A program made the translations under genes and the position numbers. Under the pieces are notes generated by a model. It was not told where the DNA came from. It was given only the letters and a program-made list of their open reading frames with translations, and did no database searches. Shown in pieces: positions 16,950 through 27,017 of a stretch of 64,000 bases of DNA (positions within the stretch are counted from its first letter, which is position 1; each line of letters begins with the position of its first letter). Source of the DNA: Sporolactobacillus putidus (lineage in GTDB: Bacteria; Bacillota; Bacilli; Bacillales; Sporolactobacillaceae); NCBI RefSeq assembly GCF_014647035.1, contig NZ_BMOK01000008.1, positions 62,001 to 126,000 of the forward strand, given 5' to 3'.

Positions 16950-18596
16950 TTACTTTCCGCTTTTGTAGGCCCATTTCTGGAAATCGTAAACCGTTCCGGG
17001 CCAGAAAGTTGAAGCACCGCCAGTAGCAATATTGTTGTTGACCACGATCATCTGATTATCTGAATACAGCGTCAGAATCGGCATATCTTTATCCCAGATC
17101 TGCTGCAGCTGATTATAGATAATCTTACGTTTCGCAGGGTTCGATTCGTTCAATCCCGCCTGAAGAAGGCTCGCAGACTGCGGATTATCATACTTCATAA
17201 AGTTATAGACTCCGTTTGGTCCATAATATGCTGATTGATCAGGGTCGACATAGCCCGCAAATCCGATCAGCAGCAAATCAAACTGTCCGGCTTTGCCTTT
17301 CTGCATAATTGTCGGGAAATCGTAAGTTGTTTCGTTAACTTTAACGCCAATGGCTTTCAGATCCTGTGCGATAATATCGCCTGATTGCTGACGGACCTGG
17401 TTACCGATCGGAACAACAAGATTAACCGTCTTATTGAAATCCCATCCGGCATCTTTGAGCATTTGTTTCGCCTGAGCAGGATCATATTTGATGAGAGGCA
17501 GGTTTTTGTCCAGATAAGGGCTGACCGACGTGTACGGACCGTCAACGATCTGACCGTTTCCTTGCAAGAGTTTGCTGACAATTTGCTGACGATTGATCGC
17601 CTGCGCGAATGCAAGGCGAACCTGAGGATTTATAATTGTTTTTGTATTGAACATCATCGTTTGATATCCGATTTGTGGTGCCGTAATCGTTTTGACATTT
17701 TTTAAGCCTTTTACCGTTTTATAGTCCTGAACGGGGATAATCCCGATACCACCGGCAGCATTCATTTGAATCGTTCCCGCCTGCAGTTCGCTCGCGAGGT
17801 TAGGTGCCTGCATGATTTTCAGGAAAAATTTAGGTGTTTTCGGTTTCCCGAGATAATATGAATTGTTCGCCTGATATTGAATGTATGCATTTTTACTATA
17901 TGTGACAAACTTATATGGCCCGTCTGTGACATTCGGACTCTGCATGTACTTGCTGTTGGCCAGATCCTGTGGTGCAATATCCTTCAAAATATGCTGAGGC
18001 AAAGTGATAATCTTTGTACCAATTAACTCTTTTACATAGTTTGGATCAACGGGTTTCTTCGTCTTGAAGGTAACTGTATGATCATCAACTTTTGTCAGGT
18101 CGGGAATTGAAGCTGTCCCGGCAGGAAGTTTTCCGGTTGGTGTCAGACCCTCAAGCACCGAAATATTAGATCCTACGGCTGTTTCCGTTTTAGGATTGGC
18201 AATCAGATTGAACGTGAAAACCACATCATCGGCAGTAACAGGTTTTCCATCGGTCCATTTCGCATTCGGATTCAATTTGATTGTATAAGTCTGGTCATCG
18301 GTAGTTGTGATAGAGTCTGCCAGCTTCGGTACAAATTTCAACGGAGCTGTCTGATCCAAAAATGTATCAAACATTAAACGGCCCGCAAACTGTCCGGCAA
18401 TATCAGCTGCGTTAATTGGATCAAATGTTGCCGGCGGGTTAACCATGCCCATTGTGATCGTGTCACTAACAGATCCGCTGTTTGAAGACGATGATGAGCC
18501 GCAGGCTGTAAGTAAGCCAATTGACAATGCTAAAAAAGAAGTCAGCAAGTATTTCAAAATGCGTTTTCCATTTGAAACTGATCCCGTATGTTTCAT
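16950..18596 (-). CDS. Oligopeptide ABC transporter substrate-binding lipoprotein
   Basis: A 548-residue family 5 extracellular solute-binding protein. Its signal peptide ends in the lipobox LLTAC, followed by a Ser/Asn-rich linker, so it is anchored outside the membrane by a diacylglyceryl-Cys. The family signature is seen in KLADSITTTDDQTYTIKLN and WTDGKPVTADDVVFTF. This family binds peptides, nickel or glycosides; here it sits with DppB/C-type permeases, OppD/F ATPases and M20 peptidases, so di- or oligopeptides or acyl-peptides are likely. It is the fifth transporter gene in the operon, which is unusual since the binding protein is often first. Confidence 0.93.
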   Translation of the reverse strand: MKHTGSVSNGKRILKYLLTSFLALSIGLLTACGSSSSSNSGSVSDTITMGMVNPPATFDPINAADIAGQFAGRLMFDTFLDQTAPLKFVPKLADSITTTDDQTYTIKLNPNAKWTDGKPVTADDVVFTFNLIANPKTETAVGSNISVLEGLTPTGKLPAGTASIPDLTKVDDHTVTFKTKKPVDPNYVKELIGTKIITLPQHILKDIAPQDLANSKYMQSPNVTDGPYKFVTYSKNAYIQYQANNSYYLGKPKTPKFFLKIMQAPNLASELQAGTIQMNAAGGIGIIPVQDYKTVKGLKNVKTITAPQIGYQTMMFNTKTIINPQVRLAFAQAINRQQIVSKLLQGNGQIVDGPYTSVSPYLDKNLPLIKYDPAQAKQMLKDAGWDFNKTVNLVVPIGNQVRQQSGDIIAQDLKAIGVKVNETTYDFPTIMQKGKAGQFDLLLIGFAGYVDPDQSAYYGPNGVYNFMKYDNPQSASLLQAGLNESNPAKRKIIYNQLQQIWDKDMPILTLYSDNQMIVVNNNIATGGASTFWPGTVYDFQKWAYKSGK

Positions 18597-18631
18597 TTTA
18601 TCTCTTCACATCCTCTATTTTATGTGCTGCT

Positions 18632-19564
18632 TTATTTTGCTTGCTGTGATTCGATTGCATCGCGAAGTCCGTCACCCATAAAGTTTATGGAAAGGACTGC
18701 CAAAAGAATCATTAAACCTGGCGGAAACCACAGCCAAGGCTGCGATGACAAAACGGTAATTGACTCCGCCTCAGTCAGCATGTTGCCCCAGCTGGCGGCA
18801 GGCGGCCGAACCCCCATCCCCAAAAAACTCAATGAAGCTTCCATGATAATTGCCGAGGCAACACCAAAGGTTGCATTGACTAAAATCGGTGCTAAAGCAT
18901 TAGGTAAAATATGTTGAAAAATTATTTTCGGCGTCGAATAGCCAAGTGCAACACCCGCCTTTACGTAGTCCATCTCTTTTATAGAAAGCACACTGCCCCT
19001 AACCAATCGGGCAATGGCCGGCCACCCCAATAAACCAATCACAGTTGTAATGTTTGAAAGACTGGGTCCTACAATGCTGACAAGCACCAGGATTACCATA
19101 AAATAAGGGAATGACATAAAGACATCTGTGATTCTCATAATAATCATATCTACCCACTTGCCGAAATAACCGGCCAGCAGTCCAAGAACAATTCCTATTG
19201 CGACATAAATTGCGACGGCCCCAACACCAACGGTAAGCGAAACCTGAGACCCGAAAATCAGACGGCTCAACACATCCCGTCCGACTTGATCGGTCCCAAG
19301 CAAGTGAGCCGATGAAGGGGAGGCGTCAAAATCGCCGAAAATTTTATTGGGATCATATGGAGCGAGTACAGGTGCGAGAAGAGCAACAAGAACAAATATT
19401 GCAAAAACAATCAGTCCGAAAAAAGCCATTTTATGCTTTAAGAATCGCCTGGTAACCATGTGAAGATAGCTTTCTTCTCTTCCTAACTCTTCCAGAACCG
19501 CTTCTTTGCTTGTTAAGTCGGCAGCTTCCGGCACATTCCTGTTAGGATTCAATTTCATCGCCAT
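18632..19564 (-). CDS. Peptide ABC transporter permease, DppC/OppC type
   Basis: A 310-residue inner permease with an N-terminal OppC segment, five to six helices and the cytoplasmic EAA loop (EMDYVKAGVALGYSTPKIIFQHILPNA) that contacts the ATPase. HLLGTDQVGRDVLSRLIFGS is the DppC/OppC signature. RBS GGGGGGAG precedes ATG 19564. It lies between dppB and the binding protein gene and forms the channel with DppB. Confidence 0.93.
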   Translation of the reverse strand: MAMKLNPNRNVPEAADLTSKEAVLEELGREESYLHMVTRRFLKHKMAFFGLIVFAIFVLVALLAPVLAPYDPNKIFGDFDASPSSAHLLGTDQVGRDVLSRLIFGSQVSLTVGVGAVAIYVAIGIVLGLLAGYFGKWVDMIIMRITDVFMSFPYFMVILVLVSIVGPSLSNITTVIGLLGWPAIARLVRGSVLSIKEMDYVKAGVALGYSTPKIIFQHILPNALAPILVNATFGVASAIIMEASLSFLGMGVRPPAASWGNMLTEAESITVLSSQPWLWFPPGLMILLAVLSINFMGDGLRDAIESQQAK

Positions 19565-19582
19565 AGAATCTCCCCCCTTCCT

Positions 19583-20533
19583 TTATTCATATCTGATTCT
19601 CGGATCGGCTACTGCGTAAAAAATATCGGTAAGCAAGTTCGCTAGAAGTACCGCAATAGCCGCTATTAAATTGATTCCCATTAGCGTTGAATAATCTCGG
19701 GAGGAAATGGACTGAATGGTTAACAAACCAAGACCCGGCCATTGAAAGACCTGCTCCGTAACGATTGCACCACCGATCAGCATGGGAATATCGATTCCGA
19801 TAACGGTAATAATCGGTATGAGTGCATTCCTTAAGGCATGTTTGTTCGTAATGATGAATTGTCGCAGCCCTTTCGCTTTTGCCGTCCTCAAGTAGTCTTT
19901 GCCTAAAACATCCAGCATGCTTGAGCGGACATAACGGATCATATTACCTGCTATTCCCGTTGAAAGAACGGCGACCGGAAGGATCAGGTGAACAAACAAA
20001 TCTGAAAAGCTGCCGCTTCCGCCAAGCGTGTTCATTCCTCCTGTAGGAAACAAAAGGACTTTAGTTGCAAATAAATAAATGACGCCTAATCCTAAAAAGA
20101 AGTGCGGGACGGATACACCGAAAAACGAAAAACCTGTTGTTAAATAATCAACCCACGAATTTTGTTTTCTTGCAGAAATGATTCCTAAAGGTATGGCAAT
20201 TAGATAGCCGATAATCAGCGAGATCCCCATCAGCAGCATGGTTGGTCCGATGTGTGAGGTAATGAGTGATGTTACGGGTTCACGCGTTGAATAAGAAAAT
20301 CCCAGATTTCCTTGAATAAGTTGTCCCAACCAGTGAAAGTACTGGATAATAATCGGCTGATCAAGACCGAGTGCATGCTTTTCCATCGCAATTTGCTGGG
20401 GTGTTGCTGAAGGATTGACATACATATCCACAGGATTGCCGGGTGCCAGATTGATAATAAAGAAGTTTAGGATTGTCACTCCTAAAATAACCGGAATGGC
20501 AATTAATATTCGCCGTATAATGTATTGAGCCAA
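19583..20533 (-). CDS. Peptide ABC transporter permease, DppB/OppB type
   Basis: A 316-residue permease with six predicted helices. MAQYIIRRILIAIPVILGVT is the standard DppB opening, and GLRQFIITNKHALRNALIPI is the EAA loop. The start is TTG 20533 after AAGGGAG; no nearby ATG fits better. It heterodimerises with the next gene's DppC-type product in the cytoplasmic membrane. Confidence 0.93.
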   Translation of the reverse strand: MAQYIIRRILIAIPVILGVTILNFFIINLAPGNPVDMYVNPSATPQQIAMEKHALGLDQPIIIQYFHWLGQLIQGNLGFSYSTREPVTSLITSHIGPTMLLMGISLIIGYLIAIPLGIISARKQNSWVDYLTTGFSFFGVSVPHFFLGLGVIYLFATKVLLFPTGGMNTLGGSGSFSDLFVHLILPVAVLSTGIAGNMIRYVRSSMLDVLGKDYLRTAKAKGLRQFIITNKHALRNALIPIITVIGIDIPMLIGGAIVTEQVFQWPGLGLLTIQSISSRDYSTLMGINLIAAIAVLLANLLTDIFYAVADPRIRYE

Positions 20534-20552
20534 ATAATGTCGCTCCCTTCAG

Positions 20553-21545
20553 TCATTGTGATAATGGAAAATGACATGCTATCAAGTGATCCGTTCCATT
20601 CAGTTCAGGTACTTTTTCACGGCATATATCCTTTGCGAAAGGACATCTTGTATGAAAAACACAGCCTTTCGGGGGATGCGCCGGACTCGGAACATCCCCT
20701 TCCACTACAATCTGTTCACGATCACGCATGTGGGGATTGGGTACGGGATAAGCATTCAGCAATATCTCTGTATAGGGATGCATAGGATGTTCAAAAATTT
20801 CCTTTGTTTTCGCCATCTCCATTATTTTTCCTAAATACATTACTGTAATCCGGTCGCTGATATATTTAACAGCGCCAAGACCGTGGGCAATAAAAATGTA
20901 AGTCAGATTAAATTCCTTTTGAAGATCCTTCAACAGGTTTAGTACCTGCGCCTGAATTGAGACATCCAACGCCGATACCGGTTCGTCACAGATAATCAGC
21001 TTTGGATGGAGCATGAGTGCCCGGGCTATGCCGATTCTCTGCCGCTGCCCGCCTGAAAATTCATGAGGGTAGCGGTTTTTATAGTGTTTCGATAATCCGA
21101 CCGTCTCAAGAATATGATTAACCTTTTCAGCGGCTTCAGCTTTGCTTGCCAGTTTATGGGCGAGCAGCGGCTCAGCCAGCAAATCACCGATTCTTTTTCT
21201 TGGGTTGAGGGAAGAGTACGGATCCTGAAAAATGATCTGCAGATCCGTGCGCAGCTCGCGCATTTCTTTCTTTGATATACTCGCCAGATCTTTACCTTCA
21301 AAGATCACCTGTCCGGAAGTCGGATCTTCCAGACGAACAAGAGAACGTCCCGTAGTCGATTTACCGCATCCGGATTCTCCTACCAGTCCCACTGTTTCTC
21401 CCGGATATATAGAGAAACTTACATCATCCACCGCTTTGACATAGCCGACGGTTTTCGAAATAATTCCTTTTTTGATAGGATAATATTTTTTTAGGTTTTT
21501 AACCTCCAACAACGGCTTCTCCTGCTCGGTCAATGGCTTACTCAA
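20553..21545 (-). CDS. Oligopeptide ABC transporter ATPase, OppF type
   Basis: A 330-residue ATPase with Walker [13 protein letters not shown] signature FSGGQRQRIG and Walker B KLIICDEPVSALD. The C-terminal oligopeptide/dipeptide extension with clustered cysteines (KGCVFHTRCPFAKDIC) could hold an iron-sulfur cluster as in other Opp/Dpp ATPases. The switch region reads FIAHGLGAV where HDLGVV is usual: the His is kept and the following Asp is Gly. The start is TTG in a TTGA overlap with the OppD stop, so the two ATPases are translationally coupled. Confidence 0.93.
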   Translation of the reverse strand: MSKPLTEQEKPLLEVKNLKKYYPIKKGIISKTVGYVKAVDDVSFSIYPGETVGLVGESGCGKSTTGRSLVRLEDPTSGQVIFEGKDLASISKKEMRELRTDLQIIFQDPYSSLNPRKRIGDLLAEPLLAHKLASKAEAAEKVNHILETVGLSKHYKNRYPHEFSGGQRQRIGIARALMLHPKLIICDEPVSALDVSIQAQVLNLLKDLQKEFNLTYIFIAHGLGAVKYISDRITVMYLGKIMEMAKTKEIFEHPMHPYTEILLNAYPVPNPHMRDREQIVVEGDVPSPAHPPKGCVFHTRCPFAKDICREKVPELNGTDHLIACHFPLSQ

Positions 21546-22567
21546 GACAACACTTCCTTTTCATCCTGCTTCTTCTCTTCAAATTCCCTTTCCTCTTTTT
21601 CGTAAAGAAAGCATCTGATGCTGTGTGACTTTTTATCCTCAATCGGTCTTAATTCCGGTTTCTCTTCCAGACATCTTTTCATGGCGAACGGACAACGATC
21701 ATAGAAGCGGCAGCCCTTGGGCATATTATAGACACTCGGCACGGATCCGGGGATTGACTCCAGCCGCATATCGTCGGGATTTGTAATATGGGGAATGGAT
21801 TTCATCAAGCCCAGTGTATAGGGGTGCTTCGGATTATCAAACAATGTAAAAACATCTGTTTCTTCGACAACCTGACCTGCGTACATGACAGCAACTTTGT
21901 CCGCCATTTCCGCTACCACGCCCAAATCATGAGTAATCAGAATAATGGCCGTTTTGGATTCCGAACGAAGCCCCTTCATCAGCTTTAGAATCTGTGCCTG
22001 AATCGTTACATCCAATGCAGTTGTCGGTTCATCTGCAATCAGCAATTTCGGCTTGCAGCTGAGCGCCATGGCAATCATGACGCGCTGCCTCATTCCCCCC
22101 GACAAGCGGTGCGGATAATCGTCAACAATGCCTTCGGCTCTCGGTATCCCTACTTTCTTCAGCATTTCAACGGCATAATCCCTTGCCTCTTTTTTTGAAT
22201 AACCCATGTGCAGCCTTATGCCCTCAGTTAATTGATCCCCAATCGTTAAAACCGGATTCAATGAAGTCATCGGTTCCTGAAAAATCATCGAAATTTCATT
22301 ACCCCGTACTTTGCGCATTTCAGCTTCAGACATGTTCACAAGTTCTTTTCCATTAAGAAGAATAGAACCGTGGGTAACAGATCCATTCTTATCCAGAAGG
22401 TGCATGATCGACAGGGAAGTGACTGATTTACCGCATCCGGACTCGCCAACCAGGCAAATGGTTTCTCCTTCTTTCAAATCAAAACTGACTTCGTCAACGG
22501 ACGTAACCATACCCTTATCCGTCTTAAATTCAGTTTTAATTTTGTCAACCTTTAAGAGTTCACCCAA
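21542..22567 (-). CDS. Oligopeptide ABC transporter ATPase, OppD type
   Basis: A 341-residue ATPase: Walker [10 protein letters not shown], signature [15 protein letters not shown], Walker [14 protein letters not shown]-loop ITHDLGVV and the C-terminal cysteine motif [16 protein letters not shown]. The tail is strongly charged ([14 protein letters not shown]). The start is TTG 22567, nine bases after TAAGGAGG. It pairs with OppF and follows the M20 gene at 22594-23808 by 26 bases. Confidence 0.93.
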   Translation of the reverse strand: MGELLKVDKIKTEFKTDKGMVTSVDEVSFDLKEGETICLVGESGCGKSVTSLSIMHLLDKNGSVTHGSILLNGKELVNMSEAEMRKVRGNEISMIFQEPMTSLNPVLTIGDQLTEGIRLHMGYSKKEARDYAVEMLKKVGIPRAEGIVDDYPHRLSGGMRQRVMIAMALSCKPKLLIADEPTTALDVTIQAQILKLMKGLRSESKTAIILITHDLGVVAEMADKVAVMYAGQVVEETDVFTLFDNPKHPYTLGLMKSIPHITNPDDMRLESIPGSVPSVYNMPKGCRFYDRCPFAMKRCLEEKPELRPIEDKKSHSIRCFLYEKEEREFEEKKQDEKEVLS

Positions 22568-22593
22568 GTTTCTTAACCTCCTTAGATCATTTG

Positions 22594-23808
22594 TCAGCTT
22601 TTTACAAGTTCGCTAAGAACCGGTGCTTCAGGAGTGCAGAGATATTTATAAACCATTGCCAGAAATGCCTTTCCCGCTGCAATCATCACGCGTTCATCGA
22701 AATTGAATTTGGGATGGTGATGAGGATAGCTGGCGCCGATCTCAGGATTGCCCGCGCCGGTGAACCAGAACATGCCCGGCTTCTCCAAAAGATAGCTGGA
22801 AAAATCTTCACCGCCCATCTGCGGTGCGATTTCAACGGCCATATCCTTTCCAAAAGTCTTGTCCATAACTTTCTGAAAGACATCGGACTCTTTTTCATGA
22901 TTGTAAACAGCCGGATAACCATCCCGGTAATCTAGTGTACCCTCTGCGTGGAATGCGCCGCAGACATTTTCAATGATGCTGGCCATTTCGCTTTTCATTT
23001 TTCTTCGAACATCCTCATTGAATGTTCTGACCGTTCCCTCAAGAACAGCAGTGTCGGCGATGACATTTGGCGCGACGCCAGAGTTAAATTTTCCGATTGT
23101 CAGAACCGCCGACTTTGTTGGATCAACTTCCCGGCTGACAACCATTTGCAGCTGATTGACAACCTGGGAAGCAACGACAACGGAATCCACGCACAGCTGC
23201 GGTGCAGATCCGTGTCCGCCCCGTCCCTGTATTTTGATCTTGAAGTAATCGGCCGCCGCCATAAAATAACCCTTTCGATAGCCGATCGTTCCATACGGAA
23301 CCGTACTCCACAAGTGAGTGCCGAAAATAACATCGACTCCGTCAAGACAGCCATCTTTAATCATAGCTAGTGCTCCGCCAGGCGGAAACTCCTCAGCTGG
23401 CTGATGGATCAGGACAACATCTCCTGATAGTTCGCTGCGATGAATCTGAAGAACCTTCGCAACTCCCAAAAGTGTTGCTGTATGGCCGTCGTGTCCGCAG
23501 GCGTGCATGACACCTTGGACTTTCGACTTGTAAGGAACGTCTGTTTCCTCTTGAATGGGGAGTGCATCAAAGTCTGCTCTTAGCGCTACAGTGATTCCTG
23601 GTTTTGAGCCGTGAATTCTTGCGACAATTCCATAGCCGCCAACATTTGTCCTTATATCATCAATTCCGAAACTCTTCAGTTTCTCGTAAATGAATGTCGA
23701 AGTTTCTTTTTCATGATAGGACAGCTCTGGGTGCTGGTGCAGATATCTGCGCCATTCTACCATGTCATCGTATAAATCTTCCAAATCTTCTTTCCATGAT
23801 TCGCTCAT
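22594..23808 (-). CDS. M20 amidohydrolase (N-acyl amino acid/aminoacylase type)
   Basis: A 404-residue M20 enzyme of the aminoacylase/IAA-amino-acid hydrolase (M20D) branch. Motifs are RRYLHQHPELSYHEKET, LRADFDALPIQEET, VMHACGHDGHTATLLG (metal-binding Cys and His) and LIHQPAEEFPPGGA. The lid domain contains GRGGHGSAPQ. ATG 23808 follows TGGGGGATC; the longer frame to 23877 lacks an RBS. It is the promoter-proximal gene of the peptide importer operon, so hydrolysis and import should be expressed together. Typical substrates are N-acetyl- or other N-acyl-amino acids. Confidence 0.9.
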   Translation of the reverse strand: MSESWKEDLEDLYDDMVEWRRYLHQHPELSYHEKETSTFIYEKLKSFGIDDIRTNVGGYGIVARIHGSKPGITVALRADFDALPIQEETDVPYKSKVQGVMHACGHDGHTATLLGVAKVLQIHRSELSGDVVLIHQPAEEFPPGGALAMIKDGCLDGVDVIFGTHLWSTVPYGTIGYRKGYFMAAADYFKIKIQGRGGHGSAPQLCVDSVVVASQVVNQLQMVVSREVDPTKSAVLTIGKFNSGVAPNVIADTAVLEGTVRTFNEDVRRKMKSEMASIIENVCGAFHAEGTLDYRDGYPAVYNHEKESDVFQKVMDKTFGKDMAVEIAPQMGGEDFSSYLLEKPGMFWFTGAGNPEIGASYPHHHPKFNFDERVMIAAGKAFLAMVYKYLCTPEAPVLSELVKS

Positions 23809-24389
23809 CGATGATCCCCCCAGAGTCAATTTGTTGATGAACATAAAATCCTGATTAAGTCGAGTATTGTCAGTCATTAGACAATACGGTATTTTCAGAA
23901 TTTATTAAAACTAATAAAGCTATTATAGAATAGCATCTGACAAAAATAAATAGTCATTTTTTTAATTCGTCATTTATTTTACATGAAATCGTCAATAACT
24001 CTGACGTATATTGTAAAAATTTCTGACTTGTTTTTTATTAATCATTATTTTTCCATCATAGAGCACTAATTTTTTCCCCAACTCCTTCTTTTTTTAAATT
24101 ATTATCAATTGTTTTAAATTTTCGTATATAATATATTATTATAATAATAATTTTTTAGATTTTGACAATGGTTTTTTTCTCATTTTATCTATTTTTTTTA
24201 CTGTTCAGCATTGTTTGGAAAAACCGTCTAGTGTATTCTTAGACTATTAAAAAGCATAGAAAAAGGGGATTGCCAAATCATACTGACTAAAATCGATGTG
24301 TAAAATGAGGCCGAAGAAAGTTCTGCCGATTATACATTTTTATTTTTATCCTTTATCACATTAGCATATTAAATTAAGGAGCCTGCAGC
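23809..24389. other. AT-rich divergent promoter region
   Basis: No gene is supported in this 580-base gap between divergent M20 genes. It is very AT-rich, with long A and T runs. A TATAAT occurs on the - strand near 23923, but no convincing -35 accompanies it. It probably holds the two divergent promoters and operator sites. Confidence 0.55.
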
Positions 24390-25640
24390 ATGTCTCAATC
24401 GAATAATGAAATTGTGATTTCAGATAAAATCAAACAGTTAATCGTAAAATTGACAGCTCTGACCGAAGTTAAAGAAGCCCTATCCTTTCTTGAGGCAGAT
24501 AACGAAAACACAGCAGCTGAACAAACGACATTGACGGAAATTCCCGCTCCGCCTTTCAAAGAGGATAAACGGGCTTCATGGATCGCTGAGCGTTTCCGTG
24601 ATCTCGGCCTGACGGAAGTCGGTATTGACCCTGAAGGAAATGTTACAGGCTTGCTTGAGGGGATTGAATCAAATCCAAAGATCGTTATCGCCGCCCATCT
24701 GGATACTGTTTTTCCTGAAGGAACTGACACCAGGGCAAAGATTAAAAACGGTATCATTTACGCTCCCGGTATATCGGACGACGGCCGAGGTCTGGGCGTG
24801 CTTCTCTCGATTCTAAGATCTATCCGGAGCACCGGAATAAAACCATTACATAGTATTCTATTCGTCGCAGATGTCGGCGAAGAAGGACTTGGCGATTTGC
24901 GCGGAGTCAAAGCCCTTTTCAATGAACGCAGTGATATCGGCGGCTTCATCTCCGTTGAACCGGGTGAACCGGCCGCGCTCACCTGTACAGCCGTCGGCAG
25001 CCACCGCTACCATATTCGGTTCAGGGGACCGGGCGGTCACAGTTTTTTTGCTTTTGGTACCCCGAGTGCAGTTCATGCATTGGGGCGCGCGATATCTTAC
25101 ATAAGCGATATTAATGTTCCGAACGATCCTGCAACTACATTTACTGTAGGGACGGTTGACGGAGGAACATCAATCAATTCGATCGCTGAAGATGCGTGCA
25201 TGTCACTGGATATGCGTTCAGTTTCGATGGACGCGTTAATTACACTGGAGAAGCAGGCATTAAGCCTGGTTCAGAAAGCGGCCGAAGAGGAAAACAAACG
25301 GTGGAATACGGAAGGAGCGATTACCGTCTCTCTTGAAAAAGTCGGCGAACGACCGGCAGGTTCCCAGACTCCTGATCAGCCAATTGTGCAGGCAGCGGCG
25401 GCAGCGGTGAGCTTTCTTGGTTTTTCACCAAGGCTGCGTACTTCAAGTACCGATTCAAACGTTCCGATAAGCCTTGGTATCCCGGCAATTACAATGAGCG
25501 GTGGCGGAATCAGCGGCAAGGAGCATACGCTTGAAGAATTTTTCAATCCTGAAAAGGGCTTTCTCGGTGCTCAGGCTGTCCTGATCACGCTGCTGCTGCT
25601 CTCCGGCACAAGCAGACACACGGACTCATTGATCCTTTAA
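24390..25640 (+). CDS. M20 peptidase (PepT/M20-like)
   Basis: A 416-residue M20 enzyme of the tripeptidase/carboxypeptidase-like branch. Ligand regions are IAAHLDTVFPEGT, GISDDGRGLGVLL (bridging Asp) and ADVGEEGLGDLRG (general base Glu). The lid domain includes RFRGPGGHSFFAFGTPSAVH. Family relatives are called peptidase M20 or acetylornithine-deacetylase-like; the true substrate is unknown. RBS TTAAGGAGCC precedes ATG 24390. It is followed at 126 bases by another M20 gene on the same strand, so the pair may share a transcript. Confidence 0.88.
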   Translation: MSQSNNEIVISDKIKQLIVKLTALTEVKEALSFLEADNENTAAEQTTLTEIPAPPFKEDKRASWIAERFRDLGLTEVGIDPEGNVTGLLEGIESNPKIVIAAHLDTVFPEGTDTRAKIKNGIIYAPGISDDGRGLGVLLSILRSIRSTGIKPLHSILFVADVGEEGLGDLRGVKALFNERSDIGGFISVEPGEPAALTCTAVGSHRYHIRFRGPGGHSFFAFGTPSAVHALGRAISYISDINVPNDPATTFTVGTVDGGTSINSIAEDACMSLDMRSVSMDALITLEKQALSLVQKAAEEENKRWNTEGAITVSLEKVGERPAGSQTPDQPIVQAAAAAVSFLGFSPRLRTSSTDSNVPISLGIPAITMSGGGISGKEHTLEEFFNPEKGFLGAQAVLITLLLLSGTSRHTDSLIL

Positions 25641-25766
25641 AAATGTCGTCCAGCCGAATTTTTCTCATGAACAATCCCTGATGATGCCATGGAATAAGAG
25701 TGAAGAATAACCAAATCCAGCCAACATGCAGTATCTATACAAACCGAACGAAGGAGATTTTTTATT

Positions 25767-26924
25767 ATGGTTAAAACTGTCGAAGAAACGCAGCTGGAGC
25801 AGCAGCTGATCGGTTACCACCATCAGCTTCATGAGCATCCCGAATTATCATTTGAGGAATATGAAACTACAAAAGCTCTGAAGGGCTGGCTTGCCGAAGC
25901 AAACATAGAGATGCTTGATCTTCCGATGAAGACCGGTGTCCTGGCTGTTATCAGGGGCAAGAAACCAGGACCGACAATCGCTCTTAGAACCGATATTGAT
26001 GCGCTCCCTATTCAGGAGAAAACCGGCCTTCCTTTTGCATCCAAAGTTCCTGGAAAGATGCATGCCTGCGGCCATGACTTCCATACAACTTCCATTCTCG
26101 GTGCCGCTCTTCTGCTGAAGAAAAGAGAAGACGAGATAGAAGGGATTGTAAAAATCATTTTCCAGCCCGCCGAGGAAAATGGTGGAGGCGCAATAAAAGT
26201 ACTGGAGACTGGTGTTCTTGATGATGTTGAAGCGATATTCGGGATGCACGATATGCCGCATATTCCGACAGGAACGATCGGGATCAAGTCCGGTCCGCTG
26301 ATGGCCGGTGTCGACAAATTCGTTATTGATGTTGAAGGAACCGGAACCCATGCAGCCGCACCGGAAAAGGGCATCGATTCGATTGTCGTCGCTTCTCATA
26401 TTATTACTGCGCTTCAGACCATTGTAAGCAGAAATATATCTCCGCTGAACAACGCCGTCATCAGTGTAACACGGCTTGAAGCCGGTAACACGTGGAATGT
26501 ACTTCCTCAAACAGCTCAGATGGAAGGAACAGTCCGCACATTTCAGGAACACGTGCGAGACGGCATACCCGCCAAAATGCAGCGGGTGGTAGAAGGCGTC
26601 GCGCAGGCGCTCGGCGCTAAGGGAACACTGCATTATACGAAGTTGGGCCCCGCACTGATCAATGATGAGAAATATGCAGAGTGGGCTGTGGAAACCGCCA
26701 AGAAATCAGGTCTTAATGTCGTTTCCCCGATTCCTTCTTCTGCAGGTGAAGATTTTGCGGAATATCTGAAAAAGATTCCCGGTGCATTCTTTTTCATGGG
26801 TGTTTCTGGAACATCAGGTCTGCACCACCCTGATCTGATTATCGATGAAAAAGCGATCCTCCCAAGTGCAGAGTTCTTCTCCAATCTCGCAGTTGATTTC
26901 CTAAAAAAAATGAAAAATGAATAA
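25767..26924 (+). CDS. M20 amidohydrolase (N-acyl amino acid hydrolase type)
   Basis: A 385-residue M20D enzyme with the full motif set: HQLHEHPELSFEEYET, LRTDIDALPIQEKT, KMHACGHDFHTTS, IFQPAEENGGG, lid GTGTHAAAPEKGIDS and the last ligand HHPDL. It removes acyl groups from amino acids or cleaves related amides. ATG 25767 lies after GAAGGAG. It is closely similar in motifs to the enzymes at 22594 and 36451 yet differs throughout, which points to old paralogues and not a recent duplication. A terminator follows. Confidence 0.9.
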   Translation: MVKTVEETQLEQQLIGYHHQLHEHPELSFEEYETTKALKGWLAEANIEMLDLPMKTGVLAVIRGKKPGPTIALRTDIDALPIQEKTGLPFASKVPGKMHACGHDFHTTSILGAALLLKKREDEIEGIVKIIFQPAEENGGGAIKVLETGVLDDVEAIFGMHDMPHIPTGTIGIKSGPLMAGVDKFVIDVEGTGTHAAAPEKGIDSIVVASHIITALQTIVSRNISPLNNAVISVTRLEAGNTWNVLPQTAQMEGTVRTFQEHVRDGIPAKMQRVVEGVAQALGAKGTLHYTKLGPALINDEKYAEWAVETAKKSGLNVVSPIPSSAGEDFAEYLKKIPGAFFFMGVSGTSGLHHPDLIIDEKAILPSAEFFSNLAVDFLKKMKNE

Positions 26925-26949
26925 CTCTAAAATAGAAATCTCATAAAAA

Positions 26950-26985
26950 CCCGAAAAAGTGATTGCTTTTTCGGGCTTCTTTAAT
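26950..26985 (+). terminator. Intrinsic terminator
   Basis: CCCGAAAAAG (26950-26959) and CTTTTTCGGG (26966-26975) form a 10-bp stem with a 6-base loop and a CTTCTTTAAT tail, just after the M20 gene. Confidence 0.88.
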
Positions 26986-27017
26986 AATTGATCATATTTT
27001 TCAAGGAGATGCTGAAT

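Noticed and set aside
24390-26924. Recent tandem duplication of M20 genes
   Set aside because: The two products belong to different M20 branches and share only active-site motifs.
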